Below are positions 8,314 to 18,300 of a DNA stretch of 55,315 nucleotides, in pieces. Origin of the DNA: Bacteroidota bacterium. Lineage in GTDB: Bacteria; Bacteroidota; Bacteroidia; Chitinophagales; Chitinophagaceae. The position numbers and the translations under genes are program-made. Below the pieces are notes generated by a model that was given only the letters and a program-made list of their open reading frames with translations, was not told the origin of the DNA and did no database searches. Each line of letters opens with the position of its first letter. The stretch's first letter is position 1. The stretch spans positions 1 through 55,315 of the forward strand of contig JAEZLJ010000167.1 in the NCBI GenBank assembly GCA_023415275.1, given 5' to 3'.

Positions 8314-9627
8314 TCAGGGAAGCTGGTCTAATGCTATTGCAGGAGGCTGATTGGTTAGAGGCCTTTTAAGAACCGCATTGTAAGGTGTATTTGAATTGAA
8401 GAAGCCACAATTCTTTAAATAAAAACTACTATTTACTATCCCTCCGGCATAATCCCTCCTGTATCCCTTACGAGCGGTATTGTCATATGTAAAGCGGGCG
8501 GTTGCCAGTTCTGTCCATTGTCCTTTTTGGTTGGCTATCCACTGGTTCTGAAATAGCACCGTTCTGGTGACATTCCCATTTTCGGGAAGAAAATTTTCAA
8601 GGAAGGAATGAAAACGGGCCAGGTAATGATTGGTTTGTGGTCTTTGAAAAGAGGCTATCAATCGCCATTGGTTGATGAGCGGATCAAAAAAATAGGCAGT
8701 ATATACAGTATTGTCGTGGCCGTCAGGCTGGCCCTTTAATAGGAATTTATACCTGGTATTGGGCCGCCATGAATACCGGAGATAGCTTTGTCCACCCGAA
8801 CCTTCATTTCCAAATTCGCCGGTGTGAACGCCTTCTCCTTTTTTTAATAAACTGATCCGCATATTTGCAGGAATGCTTTTGGGATCATCAGTTTGGTAAG
8901 GACTCCAGATCGAAAAAAGGATCCTTCTTTCAGTTTTTGAATTTACCTGTATGCCAAAATATCCATCAGTAAATCCAATAGCCATAAAATAGGATCCAAT
9001 GACGTCCTGGTTTTGAGGCACCACCACTTCATTGTAAAACCACGTGGCCTTGATACTATCTGTGAAAGGATAATTTAAATGAACAGATGGGCCACGGCGT
9101 CCCCAATAGAAAAATTGATCATTATTGTTGGGGACAAAGGCAGTTTGGCTATTAACGGCTGAACCGCTGATCCGATACTCCGATACTTCACTGATCAGTT
9201 GACCTGTTTTTGATACGGCGCTTAAATGAATCTTGCTATACCCAGTATCCTTTATTCGCCATACTCCTGCATCGTACCACTGGTAGGGCCCGGGCTGAAT
9301 AGTAAGCACCCTGCTGTTTCCATGAATAGTTATTTTTATCCGGCTGGTACTTTTGGCCCTGGCTCTTAATTGAATTTGTAATCTTCCGGTATCGGTTAAC
9401 CGTAAGTAGGTATCAAAGCCCACCTTTTCATCTTTCCAGTTTTTAATACCATCACTGCTTATGTATAAAGAATCTCCAGATGCGCGGGTGCACCAGGTGT
9501 TGCCGCCTAAGGGAAGAATAATTGTTGAATCAACTAGTGGTCTATCCAGTGGTATTTTACCATTGAATGAAACACCAATAAATGAATAAACAATCAGTAC
9601 CAGGGTGAGCGTTTTTCCGGCTTTCAT
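8314..9627 (-). CDS. Secreted DUF5077/DUF3472 domain protein
   Basis: This 437-residue protein has a signal-like N-terminus (KTLTLVLIVYSFIGVSF). A DUF5077-like beta domain at about 35-160 opens LPLGGNTWCTRASGDSLYISSDG. A DUF3472-like domain at about 165-425 carries FFYWGRRGPSVHLNYPF, then FGIQVNSKTERRILFSIWSPY. The biochemical activity of DUF3472 is not known to me. The gene starts one base after the end of the GH2 gene on the same strand, so the two are surely co-transcribed, and it is therefore a probable accessory of glycan degradation (lectin-like or unrecognised hydrolase). Confidence 0.8.
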   Translation of the reverse strand: MKAGKTLTLVLIVYSFIGVSFNGKIPLDRPLVDSTIILPLGGNTWCTRASGDSLYISSDGIKNWKDEKVGFDTYLRLTDTGRLQIQLRARAKSTSRIKITIHGNSRVLTIQPGPYQWYDAGVWRIKDTGYSKIHLSAVSKTGQLISEVSEYRISGSAVNSQTAFVPNNNDQFFYWGRRGPSVHLNYPFTDSIKATWFYNEVVVPQNQDVIGSYFMAIGFTDGYFGIQVNSKTERRILFSIWSPYQTDDPKSIPANMRISLLKKGEGVHTGEFGNEGSGGQSYLRYSWRPNTRYKFLLKGQPDGHDNTVYTAYFFDPLINQWRLIASFQRPQTNHYLARFHSFLENFLPENGNVTRTVLFQNQWIANQKGQWTELATARFTYDNTARKGYRRDYAGGIVNSSFYLKNCGFFNSNTPYNAVLKRPLTNQPPAIALDQLP

Positions 9628-9628
9628 G

Positions 9629-12600
9629 TTAGTACAATGGTTTGATCCAATAGCTGAATTGTAGTTCTTTGAATGGAAGGGTATATTGCGGCAACGGATG
9701 TGCTCCCCAGCTATCTATTCCCTGCACACCTGTTTGATTGAGGTCCATATGCATATATACTTCATTCCTTTTGGTCAATTCGCCTGAATGGTATTGTTTC
9801 TTATTTATTTCTGGGTCCAGGTCATCGAGGCTATAGGGGAGCGCTGAAAAATTCAATGTACTATCCGCCATTTCAAACCTGAGGCCCTTTCCCTTTTTAT
9901 CGGTCAGGCTAACCCAACGGATGCCCGATTTGTTACCGCTTTCCTGCGGACGTGCATAAGGGAAATATTGCTGATCGAGTGTTTGATTGTAGAGCCCCAC
10001 AAAAGAGGCAGTATGGCGATCCCAATAATTTTCCCACGGTCCCCTGCCATAGAATTTGATTTGGTTCATCCTGGCAGCCAGTTTCAGATCAGTGCCAAAA
10101 CGCATGAGTAATTGATAGTTTTGTTTCAGGGGTATAAAATGTGTGTTGACCTTTATCGAACCATCGCGGAATATTGAAAACAACTGTTCTACAGATGCCT
10201 CACCATTCAATAAATCTTTTTTGAAATAGACTTCATAACCATTGGAAGTTTCAGTTACCCTATGGTCTATTACTTTCCCAACTTCATAAGCGTTGCGCCA
10301 TTTGCGCATGGAGTGATTGAATCCTGCACCTATATCATTGTCAGTGGGTGCTCTCCAGAAAGAAGGCTGAGGGCCCTGGTGTAATAACACATCTCCTTTC
10401 AATGTGTAAGAAGACATTTGACCCTTGTTATTATCGAAAGTGATGCTGAAATTTTTCCCTTGAATCACTTCATTGTGATCCTGGTGTTTCCATACTACCG
10501 GGGAGCCGGTATCTGTTGGAAGCTGAGACACCCTGTAGTTTCCTTTCCAGGTTAATTGTTCATTCGCGATCTCATAACCTTTATCGAGTAATGGTTCTGC
10601 TTTGATCAATAGGTACCTGGCATTTAAAAAGTATTCTTTTCCTTCACGTAGTTTACTCTTTACCGGCAATGTGATAGTGGCAGATTGGCGTGGCTTAATA
10701 TCCAATAAAGAATAGATGCCTTTTTCGATTATCCTGCCATCTTCCAGTAATTCCCAATGCAATGCGATATTATCCAGGTTCCGGAAAAAATAGGCATTGG
10801 TGATACCGACCTGGTTTGGACCTAAGTATTTTGTTTTAATGGACTGATACACTTTTTTCACCTCAATGGCCATCGGTGTAAGATTCCTGTAAGCAGTTAC
10901 TACGCCTTTTACACAAAAGTTATTGTCACTAAAATCTTCATTGACTGGTCCACTTAACGGAAAATCGCCACCATAGGCCATGATGCGTTTCCCGTTTTTT
11001 ATGGTATCGATCGATTGGTCTATCCATTCCCAGATAAACCCACCCTGTAGGTAAGACTGAGACTCGATCTGGTCCCAATACTCTTGAAAATTGCCAAGGC
11101 TATTGCCCATGATATGCGCATATTCGCTCATGATCAAGGGGCGGTCGGGGTGGGAGTTGGCGTATTCGGCCAGCCAGTTGTGATCAGGGTATTGAGGAAC
11201 TATGATATCAGTGTTGTAATCATTCTCGGCTCTTTCATATTGAACGGGCCGGCTGTCGGCATTTTTCAGCCAGTCATAAGCTTCATAAAAATTGGCACCA
11301 TTGCCTGCTTCATTACCCAACGACCAGGTAATTACTGAAGGATGATTCTTATCCCGTTGATACATTCTTTGCACCCTTTCCATGTGAGGTGTGAGCCATT
11401 GCCTGTCATTTCCCAATGTGTAGGCCAAATCATAATACCGGCCGTGTGATTCTATGTTGGCCTCATCGATCACATATAATCCATATTCATCACAAAGCTG
11501 CATCCAGTAGTGGTCAGGTGGATAATGAGAGTGGCGAACCGCATTGATATTCAGTTTCTTCATCATCTCCATATCCTTACGCATATCTTCTTTTGACAGC
11601 ACATGCCCCTGTGTAGCATTGTGCTCATGCCTGTTTACACCCTTCAGGAATACCCTTTTCCCATTGACCAATAAATTGCGGTCAACCAATTCAACTGTTC
11701 TGAATCCTACTTTTTGCGGAATTACTTCCAGCAGGTTTCCATTTTTGTCTTTAAGAGAAATAAACAGGGTATATAAGTAAGGTACTTCAGCAGACCAGGA
11801 TTGAACATTTGGTACCTGGTGAGTAAATGAAAGGTTTTTGTGATAATTGCCAAGAACTGTAATCCCTGGTTGGGAGCTATCAATGAACATCCTGTTTCCG
11901 AGGGCATCCATCAATTCCAGGGTAAGCGAAAAACTGTCAGGCCTGGAATGCAATGTATTCTGATCTATCTTATAATTTGCCACTTCAAAGTCTACCTGCA
12001 GGATGCCATGGGTATATGTTTTATCCAGCCCAGCAGATAACTTGAAATCCCGGATGTCCAAAGCCGTTGTTGAATACACAAATACATCCCTTTCAATACC
12101 AGAGATGCGCCACATATCCTGGCACTCCAGGTAGCTGCCATCGCTCCAGCGGTACACCTGAATGGCCACCAGGTTTTCACCCGTGTGAATATATGAGGTG
12201 ATGTCAAATTCGGCAGCCAGTTTGCTGTCTTCACTATATCCTACCTTTTTACCATTGATCCAGATGAAGAAGGCGGATTTAACAGCACCCAGGTGGATAA
12301 ATACCTGCCTGCCATTCCAATCAGAAGGAATAAGAAACTTTTTTCGATAGGATCCCACCGGGTTGTTGTTATCGGGGATATCATAAGGCGGGTTTAATTT
12401 CTTGCCCGTCTTCTTTCGTCCGGCAAATTCATAGGGTTGGTTTACATAGATGGGAAGGCCATACCCATTGAGCTCCCAATTGGCGGGCACTTTAAAATGA
12501 TCCCAACCCGTATCATCAAAATCAGTCTTGTAAAATTCGGTTGGGCGTTGGCGTGGGTCCTGTACCCAATTGAAGTTCCAGGTGCCATTCAATGAAATAA

Positions 12601-12784
12601 AATTCTTTGAGCGCTCCCTGCTTCCCTGCATGGCCAGTTCCCTGTTTTCGTATGCAAAAGCCGATGCCTTCATAGGCATCCGGTTTATGGAAACAATACC
12701 CGGGGTTTGCAATTCAACAGGAAGTGGTTGGGCTGTAACGGAGGTTATGCCAATGAGAGTCAGAAAGAAAAGAAATAATTTCAT
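9629..12784 (-). CDS. GH2 beta-galactosidase (LacZ-type), secreted
   Basis: This 1051-residue glycoside hydrolase of family 2 has the full LacZ-type length. A signal peptide ends near residue 18 (GITSVTAQ). The sugar-binding domain at about 60-230 has the WNFNWVQDPRQRP and VPANWELNGYGLPIYVN landmarks. Immunoglobulin-like and TIM-barrel domains follow (VNRHEHNATQGHVL, NAVRHSHYPP), and Bgal_small_N lies at about 780-1045. The acid/base is E492 (SLGNEAGNG) and the nucleophile is E554 (MSEYAHIMGNSLGN). It probably cleaves beta-linked galactose from glycan chains in the periplasm or at the surface. It lies between the GH109-type gene and the DUF3472 gene, all leftward, next to the sialic acid genes. 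Confidence 0.94.
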   Translation of the reverse strand: MKLFLFFLTLIGITSVTAQPLPVELQTPGIVSINRMPMKASAFAYENRELAMQGSRERSKNFISLNGTWNFNWVQDPRQRPTEFYKTDFDDTGWDHFKVPANWELNGYGLPIYVNQPYEFAGRKKTGKKLNPPYDIPDNNNPVGSYRKKFLIPSDWNGRQVFIHLGAVKSAFFIWINGKKVGYSEDSKLAAEFDITSYIHTGENLVAIQVYRWSDGSYLECQDMWRISGIERDVFVYSTTALDIRDFKLSAGLDKTYTHGILQVDFEVANYKIDQNTLHSRPDSFSLTLELMDALGNRMFIDSSQPGITVLGNYHKNLSFTHQVPNVQSWSAEVPYLYTLFISLKDKNGNLLEVIPQKVGFRTVELVDRNLLVNGKRVFLKGVNRHEHNATQGHVLSKEDMRKDMEMMKKLNINAVRHSHYPPDHYWMQLCDEYGLYVIDEANIESHGRYYDLAYTLGNDRQWLTPHMERVQRMYQRDKNHPSVITWSLGNEAGNGANFYEAYDWLKNADSRPVQYERAENDYNTDIIVPQYPDHNWLAEYANSHPDRPLIMSEYAHIMGNSLGNFQEYWDQIESQSYLQGGFIWEWIDQSIDTIKNGKRIMAYGGDFPLSGPVNEDFSDNNFCVKGVVTAYRNLTPMAIEVKKVYQSIKTKYLGPNQVGITNAYFFRNLDNIALHWELLEDGRIIEKGIYSLLDIKPRQSATITLPVKSKLREGKEYFLNARYLLIKAEPLLDKGYEIANEQLTWKGNYRVSQLPTDTGSPVVWKHQDHNEVIQGKNFSITFDNNKGQMSSYTLKGDVLLHQGPQPSFWRAPTDNDIGAGFNHSMRKWRNAYEVGKVIDHRVTETSNGYEVYFKKDLLNGEASVEQLFSIFRDGSIKVNTHFIPLKQNYQLLMRFGTDLKLAARMNQIKFYGRGPWENYWDRHTASFVGLYNQTLDQQYFPYARPQESGNKSGIRWVSLTDKKGKGLRFEMADSTLNFSALPYSLDDLDPEINKKQYHSGELTKRNEVYMHMDLNQTGVQGIDSWGAHPLPQYTLPFKELQFSYWIKPLY

Positions 12785-12836
12785 GAAGATCTATAAGATT
12801 TGGGATAGACACCTGAAGGTGTTTATGAGAAGTGAA

Positions 12837-12873
12837 TAGTTCCTATTCTAATTATTGAATAGAATAGGAACTA
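12837..12873 (-). promoter_or_regulatory. Long perfect hairpin between GH109-type and GH2 genes
   Basis: Fourteen bases (TAGTTCCTATTCTA at 12837-12850) repeat inverted at 12860-12873 around a 9-base AT-rich loop. It begins four bases after the GH109-type stop on the transcribed strand, and there is no T-run. It could be an attenuator, an mRNA-stabilising 3' structure or an operator. A second small repeat (ACACCT/AGGTGT, 12809-12822) lies next to it before the GH2 start. Confidence 0.6.
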
Positions 12874-12876
12874 CTG

Positions 12877-14238
12877 CTAGAATTCATTGTTCAGTGCAAA
12901 CACGGGCTTCCTATACATCCATTGGCCGGATGTGAAATCGGGGAATTCCACTGTTTGGTTGCCCAGGTCAATGGATTGTTCACTTAAAGGTGTAATGGCG
13001 CTCCAGGCTGCCGCATCATAGACGTCCATAGGAGTGGGGGTTTGCCGCTTGATGGATTCTACAAAGGAATGGATGACGAAAAAGTCCATACCTCCATGGC
13101 CTGCTCCTTCGGTTTCCTTGCTCCATTTTACCCATAGGGGATGATCATACTTATCTAGCCAGGTCTGGGCATCATCCCATTGGTGGGGCTTTTGAGATTT
13201 TCCTTCCAGGTAGATGCCTTTGTTCACATCCATCCACAAGCCTTCGGTGCCCTGCACCCTGAAGCCTAATGAATAAGGCCTGGGAAGATTGGTGTCGTGT
13301 TGTAAAAGAATGGTCTCTCCATTAGCGCACTGTATGTGTGTGGTGACAATGTCGCCGAGCTTGAACCTGACCTTGGCATTAGGATGGCCTTCGCCTGCTT
13401 TTTTTACAATATAGTCGTGCAGCCCACGGGTTTTGGTGGAAAAGGAGTTCAGGGAAATAAAGCGGTTGCCACGGTTAATATTGATGTAATGAGCAATAGG
13501 TCCTATGCCATGAGTTGGATACAGATCGCCATTGCGGTGCACGGAATGGTCGGTTCTCCAATGAGCCTCTGAGTAACCTTTTTCTCCAAACTCCACTCCA
13601 CCACCATAATAGTGCACTCCATCATTGAATTTGACTTCTCTTAGATCATGCTGGTAGCCGCCCTGCAGGTGAATGAGTTCTCCAAAGAGGCCCTGTCTCA
13701 CCATATTGAGCACTGCCATGACGTCCCTGCGGTAGCAAACGTTTTCCAGCATCATTACATGTGCCTGGTGTTTTTCCGCCGCTTTCACTACTTCCCAGTG
13801 ATCTTCCAGGGTAATGCCCAGGATCACTTCAGTAGCCACGTATTTAATTCCTTTTTCAAGGGCGCCCAGTATCATGGGTTTGTGCCACTGCCAGGGGGTG
13901 GCAATGATCACGCCATCCAAACCACCTTTTACATCCAACATATTTTTCCAGGCTTCTTCACTCCCGGTAAAGACCTGGGGCATTTTCTTATTGCTTTTCG
14001 TGATCATAGATCTGGCCAGTTCCAGGGTGCGGGGTTCTACATCACATATGGCTACCAAATCCACGTCCTGCCTTCTTAATACAAGGTCCAGGTGGTTCAG
14101 TCCACGGGCGCCTACTCCAATGATTGCCAGTTTAACTTTTTTATCTACCATACTGGTGGCAAACAAATTGCCTGAAGGCATTACTGCCAGTCCTGCTGCT
14201 GCCAGGGATGCTGTTTTTACAAATTCTTTTCTGTTCAT
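12877..14238 (-). CDS. GH109-type Gfo/Idh/MocA protein, probable alpha-N-acetylgalactosaminidase
   Basis: This 453-residue NAD-dependent hydrolase-like protein has a Tat-like or Sec-like leader at about 1-30 (RKEFVKTASLAAAGLA). A Rossmann fold carries the dinucleotide motif GVGARGLNHL at about 41-50. The Gfo/Idh/MocA C-terminal domain has the GH109 pattern, including Y240-P-T-H243 (DLYPTHGIGPIAHY). This matches the Tyr/His active-site pair known from the Elizabethkingia GH109 enzyme. Members release alpha-linked GalNAc by an NAD+ redox-elimination mechanism. That fits removal of the mucin-type core sugar beside the sialidase and galactosidase genes. A plain oxidoreductase is the alternative. 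Confidence 0.85.
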   Translation of the reverse strand: MNRKEFVKTASLAAAGLAVMPSGNLFATSMVDKKVKLAIIGVGARGLNHLDLVLRRQDVDLVAICDVEPRTLELARSMITKSNKKMPQVFTGSEEAWKNMLDVKGGLDGVIIATPWQWHKPMILGALEKGIKYVATEVILGITLEDHWEVVKAAEKHQAHVMMLENVCYRRDVMAVLNMVRQGLFGELIHLQGGYQHDLREVKFNDGVHYYGGGVEFGEKGYSEAHWRTDHSVHRNGDLYPTHGIGPIAHYININRGNRFISLNSFSTKTRGLHDYIVKKAGEGHPNAKVRFKLGDIVTTHIQCANGETILLQHDTNLPRPYSLGFRVQGTEGLWMDVNKGIYLEGKSQKPHQWDDAQTWLDKYDHPLWVKWSKETEGAGHGGMDFFVIHSFVESIKRQTPTPMDVYDAAAWSAITPLSEQSIDLGNQTVEFPDFTSGQWMYRKPVFALNNEF

Positions 14239-14485
14239 TTGTTATGATTAGTTGGTCTTTGATTTTAAAAAGAAGAAAAATGCAGCTATATATTTTAGTG
14301 TAATCATGATGAAAGTAACAAATAGAATGAATAAGAGCAGATGCAAACGAATGCACAAAATCGAAAAGCATGCACTGGATTTTAGTTTAGGCACGTAAAT
14401 TATTCACTATGTCAAAAAGAACAATTTGATGTTTATAGCGCCATCCTAACATGATCTTTTATATTGATCGCTTGAATGCTATAGG

Positions 14486-15193
14486 CTATTCAAACAATCG
14501 TGCAAAATGATTTTCAAGATGAAACCGCATTGCATTTCTAAATTGCTCAGGAGTGCCCTCTTCGAGAATATCCACCAGGCCTTTGTGTGAGACAAACACT
14601 TTTAACAAAGGTTGCCTTCGCAGCAGGCCGCTATTGTGCACATAATCAAAAACCGGCAGTAACATTTTTTGAAATTTTTTCATGGTATTGTTGCCAGTGA
14701 TCTCGTAAAGTTTTCCATGAAAAGCAATTTCGTGTTCTATATTGAATAAATGATATTGAGTGGCTGGGGGTTCATTGCTGACTATTTCTTTTAATTCTTC
14801 TATATCTTCTTTTTTAATGCGATGAAAAATGAGATCAGCCATACCAATCTCTAAGACCAGCCTGATTTCAAAAATTTCTTTGAGCGTTTCCTGGTCGAGA
14901 ATATGAGGATTCATGCTTTTACTCATCATGCCAAACAGGTCAGGGCTGGTGATTACAGATCCTTTTTTCTTCTTGGATTCAATCAAACCCATTATACGTA
15001 GTCTGGTGAGCGCTTCCCTGACCACTGTTCTGCTCACGCCAAGCGTTTGAGCCAACTCAATTTCCTTGGGTATCACATCACCTATTGTGAATTTACGTTC
15101 CTGGAGAAGTTGTACCAGGCTGGCTTCTACTTTATCTACCAACGAGCTTGTATCAATGGATTTCAAGTTATCCTTTAATGAGGGAAGATCCAT
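14486..15193 (-). CDS. FadR-subfamily GntR transcriptional regulator
   Basis: This 235-residue regulator has an N-terminal winged helix at about 15-85 with the GntR signature (IPKEIELAQTLGVSRTVVREALTRL broken by a turn). An all-helical FCD effector domain at about 90-230 has the metal-binding pattern of acidic and His residues (RLVLEIGMADLI, HEIAFHGKLYEITG, VSHKGLVDIL). E. coli NanR, the sialic-acid regulator, belongs to the same subfamily, so control of the sialoglycan genes is a reasonable inference. The gene diverges from SusC, and inverted-repeat operators lie just before its own start and before SusC, which suggests autoregulation plus control of the SusC operon. Confidence 0.92.
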   Translation of the reverse strand: MDLPSLKDNLKSIDTSSLVDKVEASLVQLLQERKFTIGDVIPKEIELAQTLGVSRTVVREALTRLRIMGLIESKKKKGSVITSPDLFGMMSKSMNPHILDQETLKEIFEIRLVLEIGMADLIFHRIKKEDIEELKEIVSNEPPATQYHLFNIEHEIAFHGKLYEITGNNTMKKFQKMLLPVFDYVHNSGLLRRQPLLKVFVSHKGLVDILEEGTPEQFRNAMRFHLENHFARLFE

Positions 15194-15205
15194 GAGAGTT
15201 ATTTT

Positions 15206-15222
15206 ATTATGTAGTACTTAAT
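15206..15222. promoter_or_regulatory. Candidate FadR-type operator, regulator side
   Basis: ATTATGT-AGT-ACTTAAT is an imperfect 7-base inverted repeat (one mismatch) with the GT-N3-AC core common to FadR-subfamily operators. It begins 13 bases upstream of the regulator start and shares its left half-site exactly with the site at 15351-15367. Confidence 0.55.
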
Positions 15223-15350
15223 CAAATGTATTAAACATTACGTTAACAATGATGATAAATTCATTTAATCTATATAAATGAAACTATATCAACGTGTTAA
15301 CACAAAGTAAAAAATTTATTTGGTAGCAATAATTATTTCCCTTTACCTTC

Positions 15351-15367
15351 ATTATGTCATACATAAT
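15351..15367. promoter_or_regulatory. Candidate FadR-type operator, SusC side
   Basis: ATTATGT-CAT-ACATAAT is a perfect 7-base inverted repeat with a 3-base spacer, 27 bases before the SusC ATG. It matches the second site at 15206-15222 in half-site and spacing. The pair brackets the divergent promoters of regulator and SusC. Confidence 0.65.
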
Positions 15368-15394
15368 ACTTCATTCTACTAAAAATTGCTTTGC

Positions 15395-18300
15395 ATGAAA
15401 TCTGCTTTATTGAAACTTTTACTTTTTGTAACAGTTGTCCTGGTAGTTCAGCCAGCCTGGTCCCAGGCCAGTAAGATCTCTGGAAAAATCTTTTCTGAAG
15501 ATGGTAAAACTCCCATAAGCGGGGTTAGTGTTATCGTAAAAGGAAAGAGTACGGGTACGCAAACTGATTCTAAAGGGGAATTCAGTATTGAAGCCGGACA
15601 GGGAGATGTGCTGGTTTTTTCCTATTCAGGATACACTTCACAGGAAGTGGTTGTAGGAACTTCTTCCACCATAGATATTTCTTTAAAGGAAGGTAATAGC
15701 AAGTTAGACGAAGTAGTGGTAATTGGATATGGAACTGCTAAGCGGTCCAAAGTGACATCGTCCGTTGCCAAGTTGGATCCCAAGGTGCTGGAAACAGGAT
15801 TGCGATCCAACCCTGCCCAGGCTCTTGCCGGAACTATTTCGGGATTAAGGGTATCCACAGGTACTGGAAGGCCTGGTTCTTTGCCATCAATTGTTTTAAG
15901 GGGAGGAACCAATTTTGATGGATCAGGAAGCCCATTGATATTAATGGATGGCCAGGTGCGTGGATCGTTAAGCGATATCAATCCTGAAGATATTGCCAGC
16001 ATTGAAGTTTTGAAAGATGCCTCTGCCACTGCTATATACGGAGCTAGAGCTAGCAATGGTGTTATTTTGGTTACCTCAAAAAGAGGAAAGTCAGGTTCTT
16101 CATCTATCAGTGTAAAAGCTAACCGGGGTGTTAGTTATTTAAATGTACCGTATAACTTTTTAAGTGCAGAAGATTATATCAAATGGACACGTTTGGGCGT
16201 AGTTGAGGCTATTAAGAATGGTACCCGTACACCGGGTGACCTGGCGGCTGTAGGTCCAAGAGGTACTGGTAATCTATACAAAGATGCTGCAGGGAATATA
16301 TTAGATGGCAATTATGATAACAGGGCTATATGGAGCACCATGCGCCTTGATGACACCAATAAGGAATTACTGAATCAGCCTGGATGGAAAACCATGAAAG
16401 ATGCCATCCCTACAGATGCATCGGGAAAATATGATCCTAACGGAACGTATGCAGACCTGATTTATAAAGATTTTAATTATGGTGACTATGGCTTACATAA
16501 TAAAGCTACAGTACAGGACTACAACGTAGGTATGAGTGGCGGAAACGAGAAGGGGGGATATTTTGCCAACATAGGTTACTATAATGAAGACGGTCTTTCA
16601 TTGGCTACTTTTTATAAGCGTTTGACCTTCACTTTGAATGGTGATTATAAAATTAAGGATTGGCTTAAATCAGAAAGCAGCCTGCAATTTAACAAGGCCA
16701 ACTGGAGAGACCAATCACTTCAAAATGGTGAAGGCAACTATTGGGGACGTATGCTTTCAGCACCTCCCACTATGCGGGGTACTAATGCGAAGGGTGAGTT
16801 GATCCTGGGCCGTGATGCCAGCGATGGTAATCCTGTTTTGAATATTGATAAATACAAAAGGTTTAACCAGACGGATAAATTTACAATGGGCCAGTCATTC
16901 CGTGTTGATGTCATGAAGGGACTTTATGTGAAATTAGGTGGTATCTGGATGTATGATGAAGGTGTTGGAGAGTCTTTTAATAAGGACTTCCGCACAGGAT
17001 TACTGAGTTTGACCAATCCCAACACTGGTTGGAACCGGACAAGATTTACAGAGTCTTATTTTGACAGGACGATCAGGCAAACCTATAATGGTATTGTCAA
17101 CTATAGCACCACCTTCCTGGACAAAAATAATGTGGATGCAATGGCTGGGTTTGAATACTATAGCGCTTATGCCAAAGGCGTTTATGCTTCCGGTAGCCAG
17201 GCCCCTACAGATGATTTCCAGGATTTGCAATACACACTGGATAATGCTACTACTCAAACGCGTAGCACAGATTCATACCATAACCAGGATCGTATTATGT
17301 CAGGCTTTGGCCGTTTGCTATACGATTGGGATGGTAAGTACCTGGCTAGTTTTACTGTAAGAAGGGATGGAGTTTCCCGCCTTGTCGGCGACAATCAATA
17401 TGGTACATTCCCAGCTGCATCTGTGGGCTGGATGGTACATAAGGAAGATTTTATGACTTCTACCAGGAACTGGTTGTCTTATTTGAAGCTGCGTGCCAGC
17501 TGGGGTAAGAATGGAAATATTGGTATTGGTACCAGCAATGCAGTAGGTCTGTACGAAGTGCAGGGTGCCTATGGTTCTCAAACAGCTTATAATGGTGCTA
17601 TCGGGTTTTTGCAAACCAGTATAGCTAATCCTTCTTTGAAATGGGAAAAAACCAACACTACGGAAGTGGGTGCAGATATGGGTTTCTTTAACAACAGGTT
17701 AAACTTCTCTGTTGCATACTATAACAGGATCACAGATGATAAACTGGCCTTTGTTAATCTTCCCACTTCTTCAGGTATTTCCAGCATCAGGACAAACAAT
17801 GGTAGCATGAGAAACCGTGGAGTGGAACTGGAAACTAATTATAAGATCATCCAGAAAAAAGACTTCATATGGCAGGTAAATGCCAATGCTTCCTGGAATA
17901 AGAATACCGTGCTTAAGCTTCCTTACAACGGCAACGAACGTAACAGGCAAGGTGGTCAACAAGTGTATGATCCCGCCACAGGAAAATTGATCTGGGTAGG
18001 TGGTTTACAGGAAGGACAGGAGTGGGGTGAAATCTTTGGATTTGTGCCTGATGGTATCATCAGGAATTCAAAAGACCTCGCGGCTTACAATAAAATAGAT
18101 CTTGCCGCAGGACAAGTTTGGCAAAACAATGCGGCAGGTAAAAGAGTGGCCAGCCAGCAGTTGATCACTGAAAAAGGATTAAGCGGATTTATTGCTACCC
18201 AGTTGGGTGATGTCATGTGGAAGGATATAGATAAAAATGACACTATTGATTACCGCGACATGACTTCTCTTGGCAGGGCTTTGCCAAGATGGACCGGGGG

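Noticed and set aside
13648..14251. Long rightward frames inside the GH109-type gene
   Set aside because: They are antisense to a gene with complete Rossmann and active-site motifs, and their translations are low-complexity and without family pattern.
15294..15303. Perfect palindrome GTGTTAACAC as a regulator operator
   Set aside because: It differs from the paired ATTATGT-N3 sites, occurs once, and short palindromes are common in AT-rich DNA. The paired sites explain the regulator better.
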